A DNA stretch of 64,000 nt from Hymenobacter sp. APR13 (lineage in GTDB: Bacteria > Bacteroidota > Bacteroidia > Cytophagales > Hymenobacteraceae). The notes under the pieces were generated by a model. That model was not told the origin of the DNA. It was given only the letters and a program-made list of their open reading frames with translations, and did not search any database. The stretch covers positions 1 to 64,000 of the forward strand of contig NZ_CP006588.1 in NCBI RefSeq assembly GCF_000737515.1, in the 5' to 3' direction. Shown in pieces: positions 24,733-34,259 of the stretch; the first letter of the stretch is position 1, and the number at the start of each line of letters is the position of its first letter. A program made the position numbers and the translations under genes.

Positions 24733-26589
24733 TTATACTGCTACTGCACGAAATTCGTACGAGGCTAATTTCAATATCATCGTTAGGACGAGAAAGACGT
24801 TTTCTACGCCGTACTCGTCGTCGTCCATCAAGCCATGGGCCACGCGGTTACGCAAGTTATAGCCGGCTTTCTCACTGAGGAAAAACTTGATAAAGAACCG
24901 ATCCTCTTCTTCAAGCTTCCCTTTCAAGTCGGCCAGCAATTCGTCCAACAGCTTTTCCATGGTCACCTCCGAGCCCTCGCGCATCTTAAAAGTCGGCATA
25001 TTCAACCGTACGCAGATGTAGCGCAGCAGGTACTCGACTTTCAACGTCAGTGAATCCGTGCTGGCAATGAAGTCGGGTTCATAGTCAGGGTCCTGCCGCC
25101 ACGCTTCCAGTTCTTGGAAGAGCAGGCGAATGCCCGACATGATCAGGCGCAAAGGGGAAGTCTGGGTTTGCTGCCCGCTCGATTCCACCATACGGGGCTC
25201 ACCCAGCCAACTGCGCTGCAAGAACGCTTCAATGGCGGTATCCGTCAGCTTTCCAGCTTTAAACGCTTCCAGCATCAGTTTAACCAACGTCTGGGTAGAG
25301 AGCTGGGCCAGCAGGCTGTAGGTATTCAAAAACTGAAACTGCTCCTTCTCTTCTTCCGTGTAAAACGTTTGTACCGTGTTGCCGTGCTTGTCCTCCAGGC
25401 TTTTAGGCAGCATGTCCATAAAAGAGTCGCGCTGGGCCTGGGCGGCCTCGCTCACCTTATCCAAGCTGTGGAACATGGGCGTCAGGCACAGCTCCGTCAG
25501 AATGCCCTCGGCATCTTTGGTACGCACCACTTCATCAATGTACTCCATCAACGCCCGGGTGGCCTCGTCCGGCATTTGGGTGCGGGTCTGCGTCAAGGCA
25601 AAGCGCGTCCGCAGGCGCTGATATTCCTGCTCCAGGCGCTGGCTATTAGGCTGGTCTTTCACTTGCCGGTAGATGCGCAGGGCTCGTTCCGTAAAGGTGA
25701 CGGCTGTCATGTTGTGCTGTGCCTCCGCTTCCTGGGCCAGCGCTTCCAGCTGCTGCGCCTGAAACGTCAACCACCGCTCCCGTTCGCGGCGGGCTTTGAC
25801 GGCCAGTTCCGCCGCCTCGGCCGCCAGCTCAATGGCGCCATGCCGGTAAGTTTGCGCCAGTTGATGCACCCCATGCCAATCTTGTTCGAGCAAGGCATCG
25901 GCCTGCGCCGGACTGTTCAGCGAGCGGTAATACTCGGTAAACAACCGGGTGATGGAGGCCAAGACCAGCAAGGTAGAACGGCTCTCCAACGGCCAGGAAG
26001 TGTGCAGGTCCACCAAGTAGTCGACGATTGCGCGCAGCAGCTCTGCAACGCCCGCGTCGTTTTTTCGCGTGTTGGCCAGTTGAAAGGCTTTCCGCAACAC
26101 CTCAATCGCATGCAGGGCATAATGGGCCCGCTCCCCGGCCACGCGGTGTTTGTCGATATAACTGCTTCCTAATCGAAAGAGCGTAGCCGCCAAGTCCCGA
26201 ACTTCCTCATTAGTGCGGAGTTGCTTGCGCAAATACAGAAACAAACCGTATTCGCTCTTCAGATAAAGGTTGGGGGAAGCCCGATACCGCTGCTGCACAT
26301 ACGCATACTCGGCCGCGCCATACCCGCTCGTATCCGGCCAGCCGAACTCGTGCTCCACGCCCTGCTCGTCTTTTCGGGTACCACTGATCTGATAGCCTAC
26401 CCCTTTGTCAAGTTGTTTACTGGCGGCTACTACTTCCTGTTCTATTCGGGCTGACCGGGCGTTTTCGAGGTCCCCAGCCCCCGTAAGCTGCACAGCCATT
26501 TCGCCCAGTCGCGAGGTAATCGCGTGATGGTCCTTGACATCTTCGCTGGCAGTATCGAGGTAATTCAGGTAATTCTGAAGGTCTTGCAT
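24733..26589 (-). CDS. DUF4209-like protein with HEPN-type RNxxxH motif
   Basis: A 618-residue, almost wholly helical protein with heptad-like stretches (AELAVKARRERERWLTFQAQQLEALAQEAEAQ in the middle is a probable coiled coil or TPR-like repeat). Near the C-terminus the sequence AGYNLRNRVAHGLMDDDEY matches the DUF4209 signature. RNRVAH there fits the RX4-6H motif of HEPN ribonucleases, with the usual polar residue after Arg. An RNA-cleaving effector in defence or toxin-antitoxin biology is thus possible. No signal peptide or transmembrane segment. It leads a three-gene operon whose other two products are uncharacterised. Confidence 0.7.
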   Translation of the reverse strand: MQDLQNYLNYLDTASEDVKDHHAITSRLGEMAVQLTGAGDLENARSARIEQEVVAASKQLDKGVGYQISGTRKDEQGVEHEFGWPDTSGYGAAEYAYVQQRYRASPNLYLKSEYGLFLYLRKQLRTNEEVRDLAATLFRLGSSYIDKHRVAGERAHYALHAIEVLRKAFQLANTRKNDAGVAELLRAIVDYLVDLHTSWPLESRSTLLVLASITRLFTEYYRSLNSPAQADALLEQDWHGVHQLAQTYRHGAIELAAEAAELAVKARRERERWLTFQAQQLEALAQEAEAQHNMTAVTFTERALRIYRQVKDQPNSQRLEQEYQRLRTRFALTQTRTQMPDEATRALMEYIDEVVRTKDAEGILTELCLTPMFHSLDKVSEAAQAQRDSFMDMLPKSLEDKHGNTVQTFYTEEEKEQFQFLNTYSLLAQLSTQTLVKLMLEAFKAGKLTDTAIEAFLQRSWLGEPRMVESSGQQTQTSPLRLIMSGIRLLFQELEAWRQDPDYEPDFIASTDSLTLKVEYLLRYICVRLNMPTFKMREGSEVTMEKLLDELLADLKGKLEEEDRFFIKFFLSEKAGYNLRNRVAHGLMDDDEYGVENVFLVLTMILKLASYEFRAVAV

Positions 26590-26642
26590 GTAGTGGCTTT
26601 ACCGGTGCTTCCTAAACAAGGCGGCGGGAAGATTGGCTCCCA

Positions 26643-27893
26643 TTACAGGACGTTGCGCGCAATCTTGCGCATGGCCGACGGCGTGTCGCCAAACTTGCAC
26701 AGGGCCTCACAGTGCTGGCTGAGTTCGGAGAACAGAATGTAGTGGATGGTTGCGCCAGCGGCCCGAATGGCCGGGCGTGAGAGTTGGGCCTGTACCTCCT
26801 TCTCGCGGGCGTCGGGCACCACTAAATACAAGGCTGTTTCGTGTTCGGGCATGGAAAACGCCAAATCCGTCAGCCGCAGAATGCCGCTGTAGATGCTGGT
26901 ACTTTTCTCGACCTCAAAGGCGGCTACCACCCGATTGGTACCGGGTGCAAACCACACCACATCAATGAGGCGAATAGTGGTGGCCACGTCGGCCGGTACC
27001 GGCAGCTCGGGGTGCTGGTCGAGGCAGAGAAATGACAGCTTCTGGCCGTGACACAAGCGGTTACGGTCGTTGATGGCCGTGGTCACGTCGCAGCCCAGGG
27101 CCTTGCCGATGCGCAGCAGGTGGTGCTGCATCTGGGTGTGCTGGTTTTGCTCCTGGGCCTCGGTCTGCACCTCCTGGTGGCGCTTGCGGGCTTGCTGCTG
27201 GTACTTATCGCGGTCCTCGTCGCTGGCAAACTGCTGGTCGCCGGCAATCATCTTCTTCACGCCCACGTCGAAGAGCAAGCCCGCCAGCGCCCCGTAGTCC
27301 AGGCTCAGGTGCTGACGGTGCTCCTGGTTCAGGTCGCGTAGCCGCTCGCGCATGCGCAGGTACTCCGCCCAGGAGCCCAGCTTGATTTTCTCCCCGAACA
27401 GGGCGTTGAAGCCGTTGACGATGGCCGTGTTGCAGGGCGGCATCAAGGTGGGGTGCAAAAAATACAGGATGCTGGCTACGGCCGGGCCCAGCCCCTTGAT
27501 TTTGCGGCGGTCCAGCAAGTCTATTTCGCGTAGTAACTGCTGCTCGGTGGTGGCGGCCAGACAGCTTTCCAGAAATTGCCCGAAGGCGCGCTTATTGTCC
27601 TCGTGCTCGTAGATGTCGGGAATGCGCAGCTTGGGCTTCCAGTAGAAGGGGTGGGCCGCGCCCTGAAACACCTGCTTTTGCTCGCTGATGACGCTGAGCA
27701 CAAATTCAAGCGACGTGCCCTTGAAATCGTTGCCGAAGCTACCGGCCTTGATGTCCTTGACCACCTGCTGTACCCCGCGCCGGATGGAGCGAAACGCCTT
27801 TAACCGTTCCTCGTTGTTGATAAACCAGGTATTGTAAACGGATTCGGAATCGGCTTTGTACGATTGAATAAGGGGCGGTAGGGCAGCAGACAT
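26643..27893 (-). CDS. Predicted PD-(D/E)XK nuclease, type II restriction-like
   Basis: A 416-residue protein. The N-terminal part contains KGLGPAVASILYFLHPTLMPPCN, a helix-hairpin-helix-like DNA-binding segment. The C-terminal part has IDVVWF followed by VVAAFEVEKSTSIYSGILRLTDL, consistent with the Asp and Glu-X-Lys residues of a PD-(D/E)XK fold; related proteins carry the name type II restriction endonuclease. No DNA methyltransferase gene is present nearby, so classical restriction-modification is unlikely unless the methylase is elsewhere. A stretch rich in Q and E (QTEAQEQNQHTQMQ) separates the halves. Confidence 0.6.
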   Translation of the reverse strand: MSAALPPLIQSYKADSESVYNTWFINNEERLKAFRSIRRGVQQVVKDIKAGSFGNDFKGTSLEFVLSVISEQKQVFQGAAHPFYWKPKLRIPDIYEHEDNKRAFGQFLESCLAATTEQQLLREIDLLDRRKIKGLGPAVASILYFLHPTLMPPCNTAIVNGFNALFGEKIKLGSWAEYLRMRERLRDLNQEHRQHLSLDYGALAGLLFDVGVKKMIAGDQQFASDEDRDKYQQQARKRHQEVQTEAQEQNQHTQMQHHLLRIGKALGCDVTTAINDRNRLCHGQKLSFLCLDQHPELPVPADVATTIRLIDVVWFAPGTNRVVAAFEVEKSTSIYSGILRLTDLAFSMPEHETALYLVVPDAREKEVQAQLSRPAIRAAGATIHYILFSELSQHCEALCKFGDTPSAMRKIARNVL

Positions 27894-27992
27894 AAAAAGG
27901 AAGTAGAACCAATACAGTAGCTAAGTTGCACAGAAGTCCGGGCCCAATCATCATGCTTCCGGCGCGGGTCCCGGCATTTCGCGAAATGGCGG

Positions 27993-28976
27993 CTACATCT
28001 GGTGTCCGGGCATGTCCATCCCGGGCATTGCATCCATTGGCATACCCGGCCGCATCGACAGGTCCCCGTACTGCGCTGCCAGGTAATATCCCACGGCCAG
28101 CAGGAGCAGGGAGAGCAAGGCTACCGCAGCCTTGCGGGATGCCGATATATGCTGACCGCCCATGTTGTGGTGGCCAGTAGCGTGCTGACCGCCCGGCGCT
28201 GAAGCATCAGCTGCTACGCGCATGTGCGCGGCAGAGGCTGCGGTGTGAGCTGTGATGGCGGGGTCGGTGGCGCGCTCGGGTGGTGGCCCCCCTTTGCCAA
28301 GAGCACGCTCGGTGCCCATGCCGTGCTTAAGCTGGTTTTTCACGAGCCACCAGTTAATGGGGTAAGCCGTGAGGGCTCCTACCAGGGTGGCCAGTGACAT
28401 AATTCCCCAGAAGCGTACGGAGGCAGGCTCCATAGCCGTCATGTCGCGGGTCATCAGGATAACCATAGTTGGAATCATGCCAGCCATGACCGCATTCATG
28501 GACACCCATTCGGGGTAAAAAGAGGCCCGCATGGCCTTGCTATAACTCCCCCCCAGCATGTCTTTCATAAACAAGGCCTGGAAAATAAGTAAGCCAAACA
28601 AGAAGCCGGCGGCGTACTCCACCCAGATGTCAATGCCCATGGGCAAGCGCAGCCAGCTGGTAATGATGGCTGCCGCAATGATGCCGGTGGCGTCGCCGGC
28701 TAAGCAGTGGATAGTGGAGCCGACGGTTTGCTTCCACAGCGGGGCTACAAACTGCTCGTGGGTGCCGGGGGCCGGCTCGCGGCAGGAAAACCAGTAGATG
28801 AGCAGGCCCACCGGCCCGGTGTAGAGCGTCACCAGCACCCAGCCCCATTTCATCACCTTCATTTCCGGGGTGCGGGTAAACAGGTCCCAGGCCACGTAGG
28901 CTACGGAAAGGGCGGTTAAAGTAAACCAAATCCACAGCAGGTACTGCGGAAACAGTGGCTCCGACATTGGGTGCAT
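27993..28976 (-). CDS. DUF4396 membrane protein with Met-rich tail
   Basis: A 327-residue membrane protein with about seven hydrophobic segments matching DUF4396 (WVLVTLYTGPVGLLIYWFSCREPAPGTHEQF and STIHCLAGDATGIIAAA). A His/Met-rich region (HATGHHNMGGQH) precedes the last membrane segment, and the C-terminus reads MRPGMPMDAMPGMDMPGHQM, a likely Cu(I)-binding sequence facing the periplasm. It is the last gene of the minus-strand copper block. The mechanism is unknown; copper transport or buffering in the membrane is inferred. Confidence 0.8.
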   Translation of the reverse strand: MHPMSEPLFPQYLLWIWFTLTALSVAYVAWDLFTRTPEMKVMKWGWVLVTLYTGPVGLLIYWFSCREPAPGTHEQFVAPLWKQTVGSTIHCLAGDATGIIAAAIITSWLRLPMGIDIWVEYAAGFLFGLLIFQALFMKDMLGGSYSKAMRASFYPEWVSMNAVMAGMIPTMVILMTRDMTAMEPASVRFWGIMSLATLVGALTAYPINWWLVKNQLKHGMGTERALGKGGPPPERATDPAITAHTAASAAHMRVAADASAPGGQHATGHHNMGGQHISASRKAAVALLSLLLLAVGYYLAAQYGDLSMRPGMPMDAMPGMDMPGHQM

Positions 28977-29032
28977 CAGGGGAGGGGAGTAAGTAAAACG
29001 GAAAGGAAGTAAAAGACCAAAAAGAAGAATCT

Positions 29033-29341
29033 TCAGCGGAGCGGCTGGCGCAGCCTAGCCTCCATGGCGGCTGTCAGTGGGTCAGCATACGCGCCGTATG
29101 CATTTACCAGCACGCCCCGCAGGTCCAGTCCGATGGCCCTGATGGCGTAAAGGATGGATTGGTCAGCTGGGTCGGAGGGCCCTTCAAAGCGAAACACCGC
29201 GTCGACCTGAAACTGCTCGGGCCGGAGCTGCAGGTCGTGGGCCGCGCAGTACAGGCAGTCGGGCCGCAGGTTAAAGTCTTCGGTGTAGCCGCGGCTGCGC
29301 AGCTGCTGCAGGGCGGAAGAGAGCGTGTCGGAAGGTTCCAT
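29033..29341 (-). CDS. Small protein annotated as PRPP synthetase-like
   Basis: A 102-residue protein from ATG 29341 (MEPSDTLSSALQQLRSRGYTEDFNLRPDC). The layout with CLYCAAHDLQLRPEQFQVDAVFRFEGPSDPADQSILYAI is that of a small Bacteroidota family often labelled phosphoribosylpyrophosphate synthetase. It lacks the PRPP-binding loop of real synthetases, so I think that name is wrong. The CxxC may bind metal. It lies between the DUF6122 and DUF4396 genes. Confidence 0.65.
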   Translation of the reverse strand: MEPSDTLSSALQQLRSRGYTEDFNLRPDCLYCAAHDLQLRPEQFQVDAVFRFEGPSDPADQSILYAIRAIGLDLRGVLVNAYGAYADPLTAAMEARLRQPLR

Positions 29342-29384
29342 AAGGGTAAGGAAGGAAAACGTACGTCCAGCAGGAGCACGTGGC

Positions 29385-29708
29385 TTACTGTGGCCAGCGG
29401 ATACCCAGCTGCCAGCATTCGGCATAATCCAGCGCCATATGCAATAAAAAGCCCACGGCCCACGGGCGGGTTATTGGAGGAAGCAGCACGAACCCATAGA
29501 TGCCCATCGCCCAGTACGTATGTAGGGGGTGGTAATTGATGCTGCACCGGGTAGGGTCAAACATAGGCGTGGCCAGCACATGGTCTATGTCTAGCAACAG
29601 GGCTGCGGCCAAGATAAGCCAGGCCCGGCGCCAGCGCGGCCGGTAGAACAGCAGGGCCACAATACCAGGCACCAGCAGGTGGAGAAGTGCGTGCACCATA
29701 CGCAGCAA
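29385..29708 (-). CDS. DUF6122 membrane protein
   Basis: A 107-residue protein with four hydrophobic segments. LLDIDHVLATPMFDPTRCSINYHPLH and HMALDYAECW carry Asp/His pairs that resemble membrane-bound metal-dependent hydrolases of the YdjM type. It is a paralogue of the C-terminal half of the protein at 58921-59691. Its role next to DUF305 and DUF4396 genes is unknown. Confidence 0.75.
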   Translation of the reverse strand: MLRMVHALLHLLVPGIVALLFYRPRWRRAWLILAAALLLDIDHVLATPMFDPTRCSINYHPLHTYWAMGIYGFVLLPPITRPWAVGFLLHMALDYAECWQLGIRWPQ

Positions 29709-29769
29709 ACGGCAAGGAAAAAGAGCGACCCCGTGGGAGCCGCTCTGAGAATGGCAGCTACGCTACCAG

Positions 29770-30399
29770 TTAGTAGGATTTGTTGGCCAGCAGCCAATCC
29801 TGCAACTCCTTAATTTCCATTTGCTGGTCCGTGATGATCTTCCGGGCCATGGCCTTAGGGGTGGCTTCCCGACCCAACTCAATCTCATCCTCGCTCATTT
29901 CCAGCGCGCTGGTGTGGTGGTCAATCATGAGCTGGGCAAAGTCCTGGTCCGCGTCGCCGGTGAGCACGCGCAGGTCATTGTTTTTATCCATCATCTCCAT
30001 GACCATCATGGCGCGGTCCATGAACTCCATCACCATGGGAGCATGGGCCGGATGGCCGGCCAGGAAGGCATTGAACTGCGTGATTTCGGCCTGCTGGGCG
30101 GTAATTACGCGCTGAGCAATGGCTTTCATGGTTGCGTTGTCCCCGTCACTGAGTTCCTTCTGGGCCATTTTGATGGCGCCCATGTGGTGCATGACCATCA
30201 TCTTGGCGTAGTCATTGTCGGGATCCATGGTGGCCGTCATCATATCCATCTCCTTGCTCATATCGTGCATGATAGACATGAAGGCGTTTTTGTCATGAGC
30301 CTGCACCTTCAGGCCATCGGCTTCATCTTTGTTACACGAAGTCAGGGCACCGAAGGCAAGTACTGAAGCAAACAGGGTAAAGCGGAGCGAACGTGGCAT
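29770..30399 (-). CDS. DUF305 lipoprotein
   Basis: A 209-residue lipoprotein from ATG 30399 with a lipobox ending ALTSC. Two DUF305 repeats follow: DPDNDYAKMMVMHHMGAIKMAQKEL and DADQDFAQLMIDHHTSALEMSEDEI. The Met/His-rich MMVMHHMGA segments probably bind copper in the periplasm. It is a paralogue of the protein at 36121-36849. A CTGGAAACT repeat pair lies about 100 bp upstream, in the gap after the AraC gene. Confidence 0.85.
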   Translation of the reverse strand: MPRSLRFTLFASVLAFGALTSCNKDEADGLKVQAHDKNAFMSIMHDMSKEMDMMTATMDPDNDYAKMMVMHHMGAIKMAQKELSDGDNATMKAIAQRVITAQQAEITQFNAFLAGHPAHAPMVMEFMDRAMMVMEMMDKNNDLRVLTGDADQDFAQLMIDHHTSALEMSEDEIELGREATPKAMARKIITDQQMEIKELQDWLLANKSY

Positions 30400-30499
30400 A
30401 CTACAGGGTTGAATGGTAGGCAAAGGCAACAGAGGTTGTTACCCTAGCTAAACGATGCAACAGCCTCCCTGTTTGCCCACAATTCGGCCGAAAACCTTG

Positions 30500-30539
30500 T
30501 AAAGTTTCCAGTCCCACGCCTCTAAGAGAGAGTTTCCAG
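30500..30539 (-). promoter_or_regulatory. Copper-motif site A (direct repeat)
   Basis: On the minus strand CTGGAAACT occurs twice, at 30539-30531 and 30511-30503, 28 bp apart. The second copy continues as CTGGAAACTTTACAAGG. The pair points towards the DUF305 gene and overlaps the 3' end of the AraC gene. It is a member of the CTGGAAATTATG motif set described under findings. Confidence 0.4.
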
Positions 30540-31157
30540 GCCGAGACGACCCGCGCTGCCGGGCCCTAGGGCCTGAAAATCGGAGGGGGACATACCCGTG
30601 ACCTGGCGGAACTGGTTGGTCAGGTGGGCCGCGCTGCTATAACCCAATTGTTTCGCGACGCTGCTCACGTTCGCGTCCTGGTAGCTGAGCAGTTCCTTGG
30701 CGCGCTCCACCTTTTGGCGTATGATGTACTTCTCCAGCGTCAGGCCCTCGCGCACCGAGAACTGGTGTGACAAGTACGCGTAGGCCCGGCCGACCCGCTC
30801 GCTGATGAAGTGAGAATAGGTGTGAAATGGCTGCAGCTCAACCGGGGTGTAGTGAATCAGCTCTACCACCAGGGCCTTCACCTGCTCCACCAGCTGATCG
30901 CGTGGGTCCTCCACCAGGGCAAAGCCGTAGGCCTGCAGGGCTTGCTGCACCACGGGCTCCTGTAGGGGACTGCCATCCGCCATGCGCACATTAGCTGCCC
31001 CCAGGGCCACGTCGTCCACCACCAGCCCGGCCTTCTCCAGCTCGCGCTGCACCACCCGCAGGCAGCGGGGGCACACCATGTTGCGGATGGAAAGGCGAAC
31101 CGCCCCGGCCGCGGGGGGCGGTAGGGTGGAAGTGGCGGACTGCGTCATGATGTTCAT
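30522..31157 (-). CDS. HMA-AraC fusion regulator
   Basis: A 211-residue regulator with an N-terminal HMA-like domain (IRNMVCPRC, Cys 29 and 32) and a C-terminal AraC helix-turn-helix (VSSVAKQLGYSSAAHLTNQFRQVTGMSPSDF). Direct metal sensing by the Cys pair is inferred. It is co-transcribed with the cupredoxin gene (4-bp overlap) and CopA. The start may be 31157 or the ATG at 31148. A second copy of this architecture is at 44524. It probably activates the surrounding copper genes. Confidence 0.8.
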   Translation of the reverse strand: MNIMTQSATSTLPPPAAGAVRLSIRNMVCPRCLRVVQRELEKAGLVVDDVALGAANVRMADGSPLQEPVVQQALQAYGFALVEDPRDQLVEQVKALVVELIHYTPVELQPFHTYSHFISERVGRAYAYLSHQFSVREGLTLEKYIIRQKVERAKELLSYQDANVSSVAKQLGYSSAAHLTNQFRQVTGMSPSDFQALGPGSAGRLGLETLS

Positions 31158-31531
31158 TTTACGACCAGGCTTCCCCGCAGCATGTGCATGCCGCAGGTGA
31201 AAGCAAAGGTACCGGCTTGCTGGGGCAAAAACTCAATGGCCGTAGTTTTAAACGGAGCCAGGTCGCGCCGGATGTTGAAGTCGGGCAGCAGCAGCTCCTC
31301 GGAGCAGCTGTTTTCCTCATCGCGGTAAAAGTTAAGCTGCACGGGCTTGCCGCGCTCCACCTCAATGACGTCGGGCGAGTAGCCGCCCTTCACCATGATG
31401 TCGACCTGCTGGATGCCCGCCGACGAGGAAACGGCCGCCGCCACCCGGTGCGGGGCCAGAAAGAAAAACCAGCCGACAAAGGCCAGCAGGCCCACGCCTG
31501 CCAGGGTGACGATTAGCTGAGTAGTATCCAT
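31154..31531 (-). CDS. Membrane-anchored cupredoxin
   Basis: A 125-residue protein with an N-terminal membrane segment (LIVTLAGVGLLAFVGWFFF) and a cupredoxin domain. The SCSEELLLPDFNIRRDL and FTCGMHMLRGSLVV blocks provide Cys, His and Met copper ligands. It would bind periplasmic copper and may pass it to CopA or the RND system. It ends in a 4-bp overlap with the HMA-AraC gene and begins 34 bp after CopA. Confidence 0.85.
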   Translation of the reverse strand: MDTTQLIVTLAGVGLLAFVGWFFFLAPHRVAAAVSSSAGIQQVDIMVKGGYSPDVIEVERGKPVQLNFYRDEENSCSEELLLPDFNIRRDLAPFKTTAIEFLPQQAGTFAFTCGMHMLRGSLVVK

Positions 31532-31565
31532 AGGGGAACGTACAAAAAGGAAAGAAAAGGCCGCC

Positions 31566-33896
31566 TTATGCGGTCCGCTTATAAGCGCGCAGGCGCAGCG
31601 AGTTGGTCAGCACCGACACCGAGCTCAGGGCCATGGCCCCGGCGGCCAGCATGGGCGAGAGCAGCCAGCCGGTGAGCGGGAAGAGCAGGCCGGCCGCAAT
31701 AGGAATGCCCAGCGTGTTGTAGATGAAGGCGAAAAAGAGGTTCTGCTTAATTGTGCGCATGGTTTGGCGCGAGAGGTCAATGGCCGTGACCACGCCCTGC
31801 AAATCCGAGCGCATGAGCGTGATGCCGGCCGCTTCCATGGCCACGTCGGTGCCGCCGCCCATGGCCAGGCCGATGTCGGCCTGGGCCAGGGCGGGCGCGT
31901 CGTTGATACCGTCCCCGACCATGGCCACCACGCGGCCTTCGGCTTGCAACTCTTTCACCTTGCCGGCCTTATCGGCGGGCAGCACCTCGGCAAAGTAGCG
32001 CTTGATGCCTACCTGTTCGGCTACCTTGGCGGCGGTTTGTGGGTTGTCGCCGGTCATCATCACCACCTCAATGCCTTTTTGCTGCAAATGGCGAATCGCG
32101 GCCACCGACGTGTCGCGTACGGTATCGGCTACCCCAATCAGGGCCACCACCTGCCCGCCCATCGCGGCGTAGAGCACGGTCTTGGCTTGGTCCAGCAGCT
32201 GCGCGGCGGCCTGCTCGGCCGCGGCCGTCATCGGCACCTGGTGCTCGACGAGCAAGCGGCGGTTGCCCAGCAAAATAGCCTGCCCGTCCACCGTGGCACT
32301 GGCCCCACGGCCTTCCAAAGCCTGAAACGCGGTGGCCGACAGCGCTGCGGCGCCCTGGGCATCGGCGTAGCGCACTACGGCCTCGGCCAGGGGATGCTCG
32401 CTCTGCCGCTCCACGGCGGCCAGCAGGGGCAGCAGGCGGTCAGTAGCTTCCCCGGTGACGGGCACGAAGTCCGTCACGCTGGGCTCCCCGCGGGTGATAG
32501 TGCCGGTTTTGTCGAGCAGCACGGTGGTTACCTTCTCCGCTTTCTCCAGGGCCTCGGCATTGCGAATCAGCACGCCGTGCTCGGCCCCCTTGCCGGTGCC
32601 GACCATAATGGCCGTAGGCGTGGCCAGGCCCAGGGCGCAGGGACAGGCGATGATGAGCACGGCTACAAAGTTGACCAGCGCCAGCGGCAGGCGCGTGGCT
32701 TCGGGGGCAAAGTCAAACCAGAGCACAAAGGTGACGATGGCAATCATAACCACCACCGGCACGAACACCGCGCTGACTTTGTCGGCCAGCTGCTGGATGG
32801 GGGCGCGGCTGCCCTGGGCTTCTTCCACCAGCTTTACAATCTGGGCCAGCATGGTTTCGGCGCCCACTTTGCTGACGCGAAAGCGGAACGAGCCGGTCTT
32901 GTTGAGGGTGGCCCCGAACACGTTGTCGCCCTGCTTCTTTTCCACCGGCAGGCTCTCGCCGGTGAGCATGCTCTCATCGACGGCCGAGTGGCCGCTGAGC
33001 AGCACGCCGTCGGTAGCTACTTTCTCCCCAGGGCGCACCACCACTTCGTCGCCGGGCACGACCTGCTCGATGGGCACGTCTACTTCCTGCCCGCCCCGCA
33101 CTACGCGGGCGGTTTTGGCCTGCAGCCCCATCAGGGCCTTGATGGCGGCCGAGGTCTTGGACTTGGCCCGGCTTTCGAGCACCTTGCCCAGTAGAATCAA
33201 GGCAATGATGGTGGCCGTGGTGTCGTAGTACACCTCGGGCATGATGCCGCGCTGCATAAACCAGTGGGGAATCACCGTGGCGGCCAAGCTGTAGAGAAAG
33301 GCCGCCCCGGTGCCCACGGCGATGAGCGTGTCCATGCTGGCGGTGCGGTGCCGGAAGCCGTTCCAGGCCGAGACGTAAAACTCGCGGCCGCTGTAGAGCA
33401 GCACGGGCAATGTCAGGGCCAGCAGCACGTAGTTGAGTACCGGCGTCGGGATCAGGTTCATCATCCGGGGCCAGAGCATGAGCATACTCAACGGCATGAT
33501 GACCACGGCCAGCCCCACCGCTACCTGGAAGCGGCGTTTGAGCTTCTGGTAAGCCTCGGCCTTGCGCTGGTCCAGCTCCTGGTCGGAAGCCAGCACGTTG
33601 GGCGAAGCCGGCGCGACCGGCTCGTGCACACCGTAGCCGGCCTGCTCCACGGCCGCCTTCAGGCCGGCGCGGTCAATCTGGCCCGGCAGGTACTCGATGG
33701 TGGCCTTTTCGCTGGCCAGGTTTACGGTGGCGCGCTGCACGCCGGGCGTGCGGCTGAGCGCCTTCTCCACAAAGTTGGAGCAGGACGCGCAGGTCATGCC
33801 CTCGATGTTAAGCGTGGCGGTCTCGGTGCCGCCAGCGGGCGCCGCTGGCTGGGCGGGTGCCGCCGGGGTGGGGTGATGATGGGGTATGGTTTCCAC
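31566..33896 (-). CDS. copA: Copper-exporting P1B-type ATPase CopA
   Basis: A 776-residue Cu(I) export ATPase of the inner membrane. A His-rich N-terminal segment (METIPHHHP) precedes one HMA domain (MTCASC, Cys 36 and 39). CPC is at 418-420 followed by ALGLATPTA (the CPC-x6-P class for Cu(I)), DKTGT at Asp 462, SEHPLAEAV and [14 protein letters not shown]. The length is normal for CopA. The start is a GTG at 33896. It heads the copA-cupredoxin-AraC operon. A copper-motif site lies 166 bp upstream. Confidence 0.95.
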   Translation of the reverse strand: METIPHHHPTPAAPAQPAAPAGGTETATLNIEGMTCASCSNFVEKALSRTPGVQRATVNLASEKATIEYLPGQIDRAGLKAAVEQAGYGVHEPVAPASPNVLASDQELDQRKAEAYQKLKRRFQVAVGLAVVIMPLSMLMLWPRMMNLIPTPVLNYVLLALTLPVLLYSGREFYVSAWNGFRHRTASMDTLIAVGTGAAFLYSLAATVIPHWFMQRGIMPEVYYDTTATIIALILLGKVLESRAKSKTSAAIKALMGLQAKTARVVRGGQEVDVPIEQVVPGDEVVVRPGEKVATDGVLLSGHSAVDESMLTGESLPVEKKQGDNVFGATLNKTGSFRFRVSKVGAETMLAQIVKLVEEAQGSRAPIQQLADKVSAVFVPVVVMIAIVTFVLWFDFAPEATRLPLALVNFVAVLIIACPCALGLATPTAIMVGTGKGAEHGVLIRNAEALEKAEKVTTVLLDKTGTITRGEPSVTDFVPVTGEATDRLLPLLAAVERQSEHPLAEAVVRYADAQGAAALSATAFQALEGRGASATVDGQAILLGNRRLLVEHQVPMTAAAEQAAAQLLDQAKTVLYAAMGGQVVALIGVADTVRDTSVAAIRHLQQKGIEVVMMTGDNPQTAAKVAEQVGIKRYFAEVLPADKAGKVKELQAEGRVVAMVGDGINDAPALAQADIGLAMGGGTDVAMEAAGITLMRSDLQGVVTAIDLSRQTMRTIKQNLFFAFIYNTLGIPIAAGLLFPLTGWLLSPMLAAGAMALSSVSVLTNSLRLRAYKRTA

Positions 33897-34259
33897 GAGT
33901 AGTAGCGTTGGTGGGGAGCGGTAAGTTGCTCGTTGTGGTCAACACGAAGTAAACTGGCTTCGGTACCCAATAGATGTGCAGAATTGAGCTTTGCGCTTAC
34001 AACATTTGCATACCCCGTCGTCCAGTGTGCCGGCACGTACACAATTCAGTCGCTGAGCTTATAAGATTTCCAGCATAGCCCGATTGCACTCCCAGCGGGT
34101 CAAAACCAGAACGGGGCCTAGGAAGGCCCGCAGACGCTGAAAAGGCCATTTCTGGGGCGGTAGGGGAGGAAAGGGGCTTAGCCGCCGAGCTAGGGAGGCC
34201 AGAGTAGCAGTAGAATACTATGTAAACCTTTCCCATAATTTTGCAGTTGACCTGTACCA
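33897..34259. other. Divergent intergenic region of copper island
   Basis: 363 bp between copA (minus) and the His-rich gene (plus). Copper-motif site B lies at 34062-34073 and reads, on the minus strand, CTGGAAATCTTATAAGC, pointing towards copA. For the plus-strand gene a TAATTTTG box at 34236-34243 fits the -7 promoter element, 16 bp before the ATG. I see no other structure. Confidence 0.5.

Noticed and set aside
29033..29341. True PRPP synthetase function for the 102-aa protein
   Set aside because: Too short and lacks the PRPP-binding loop; the common label looks like a misannotation.
31764..33194. 476-aa plus-strand frame opposite copA
   Set aside because: Antisense shadow of a clear P-type ATPase.
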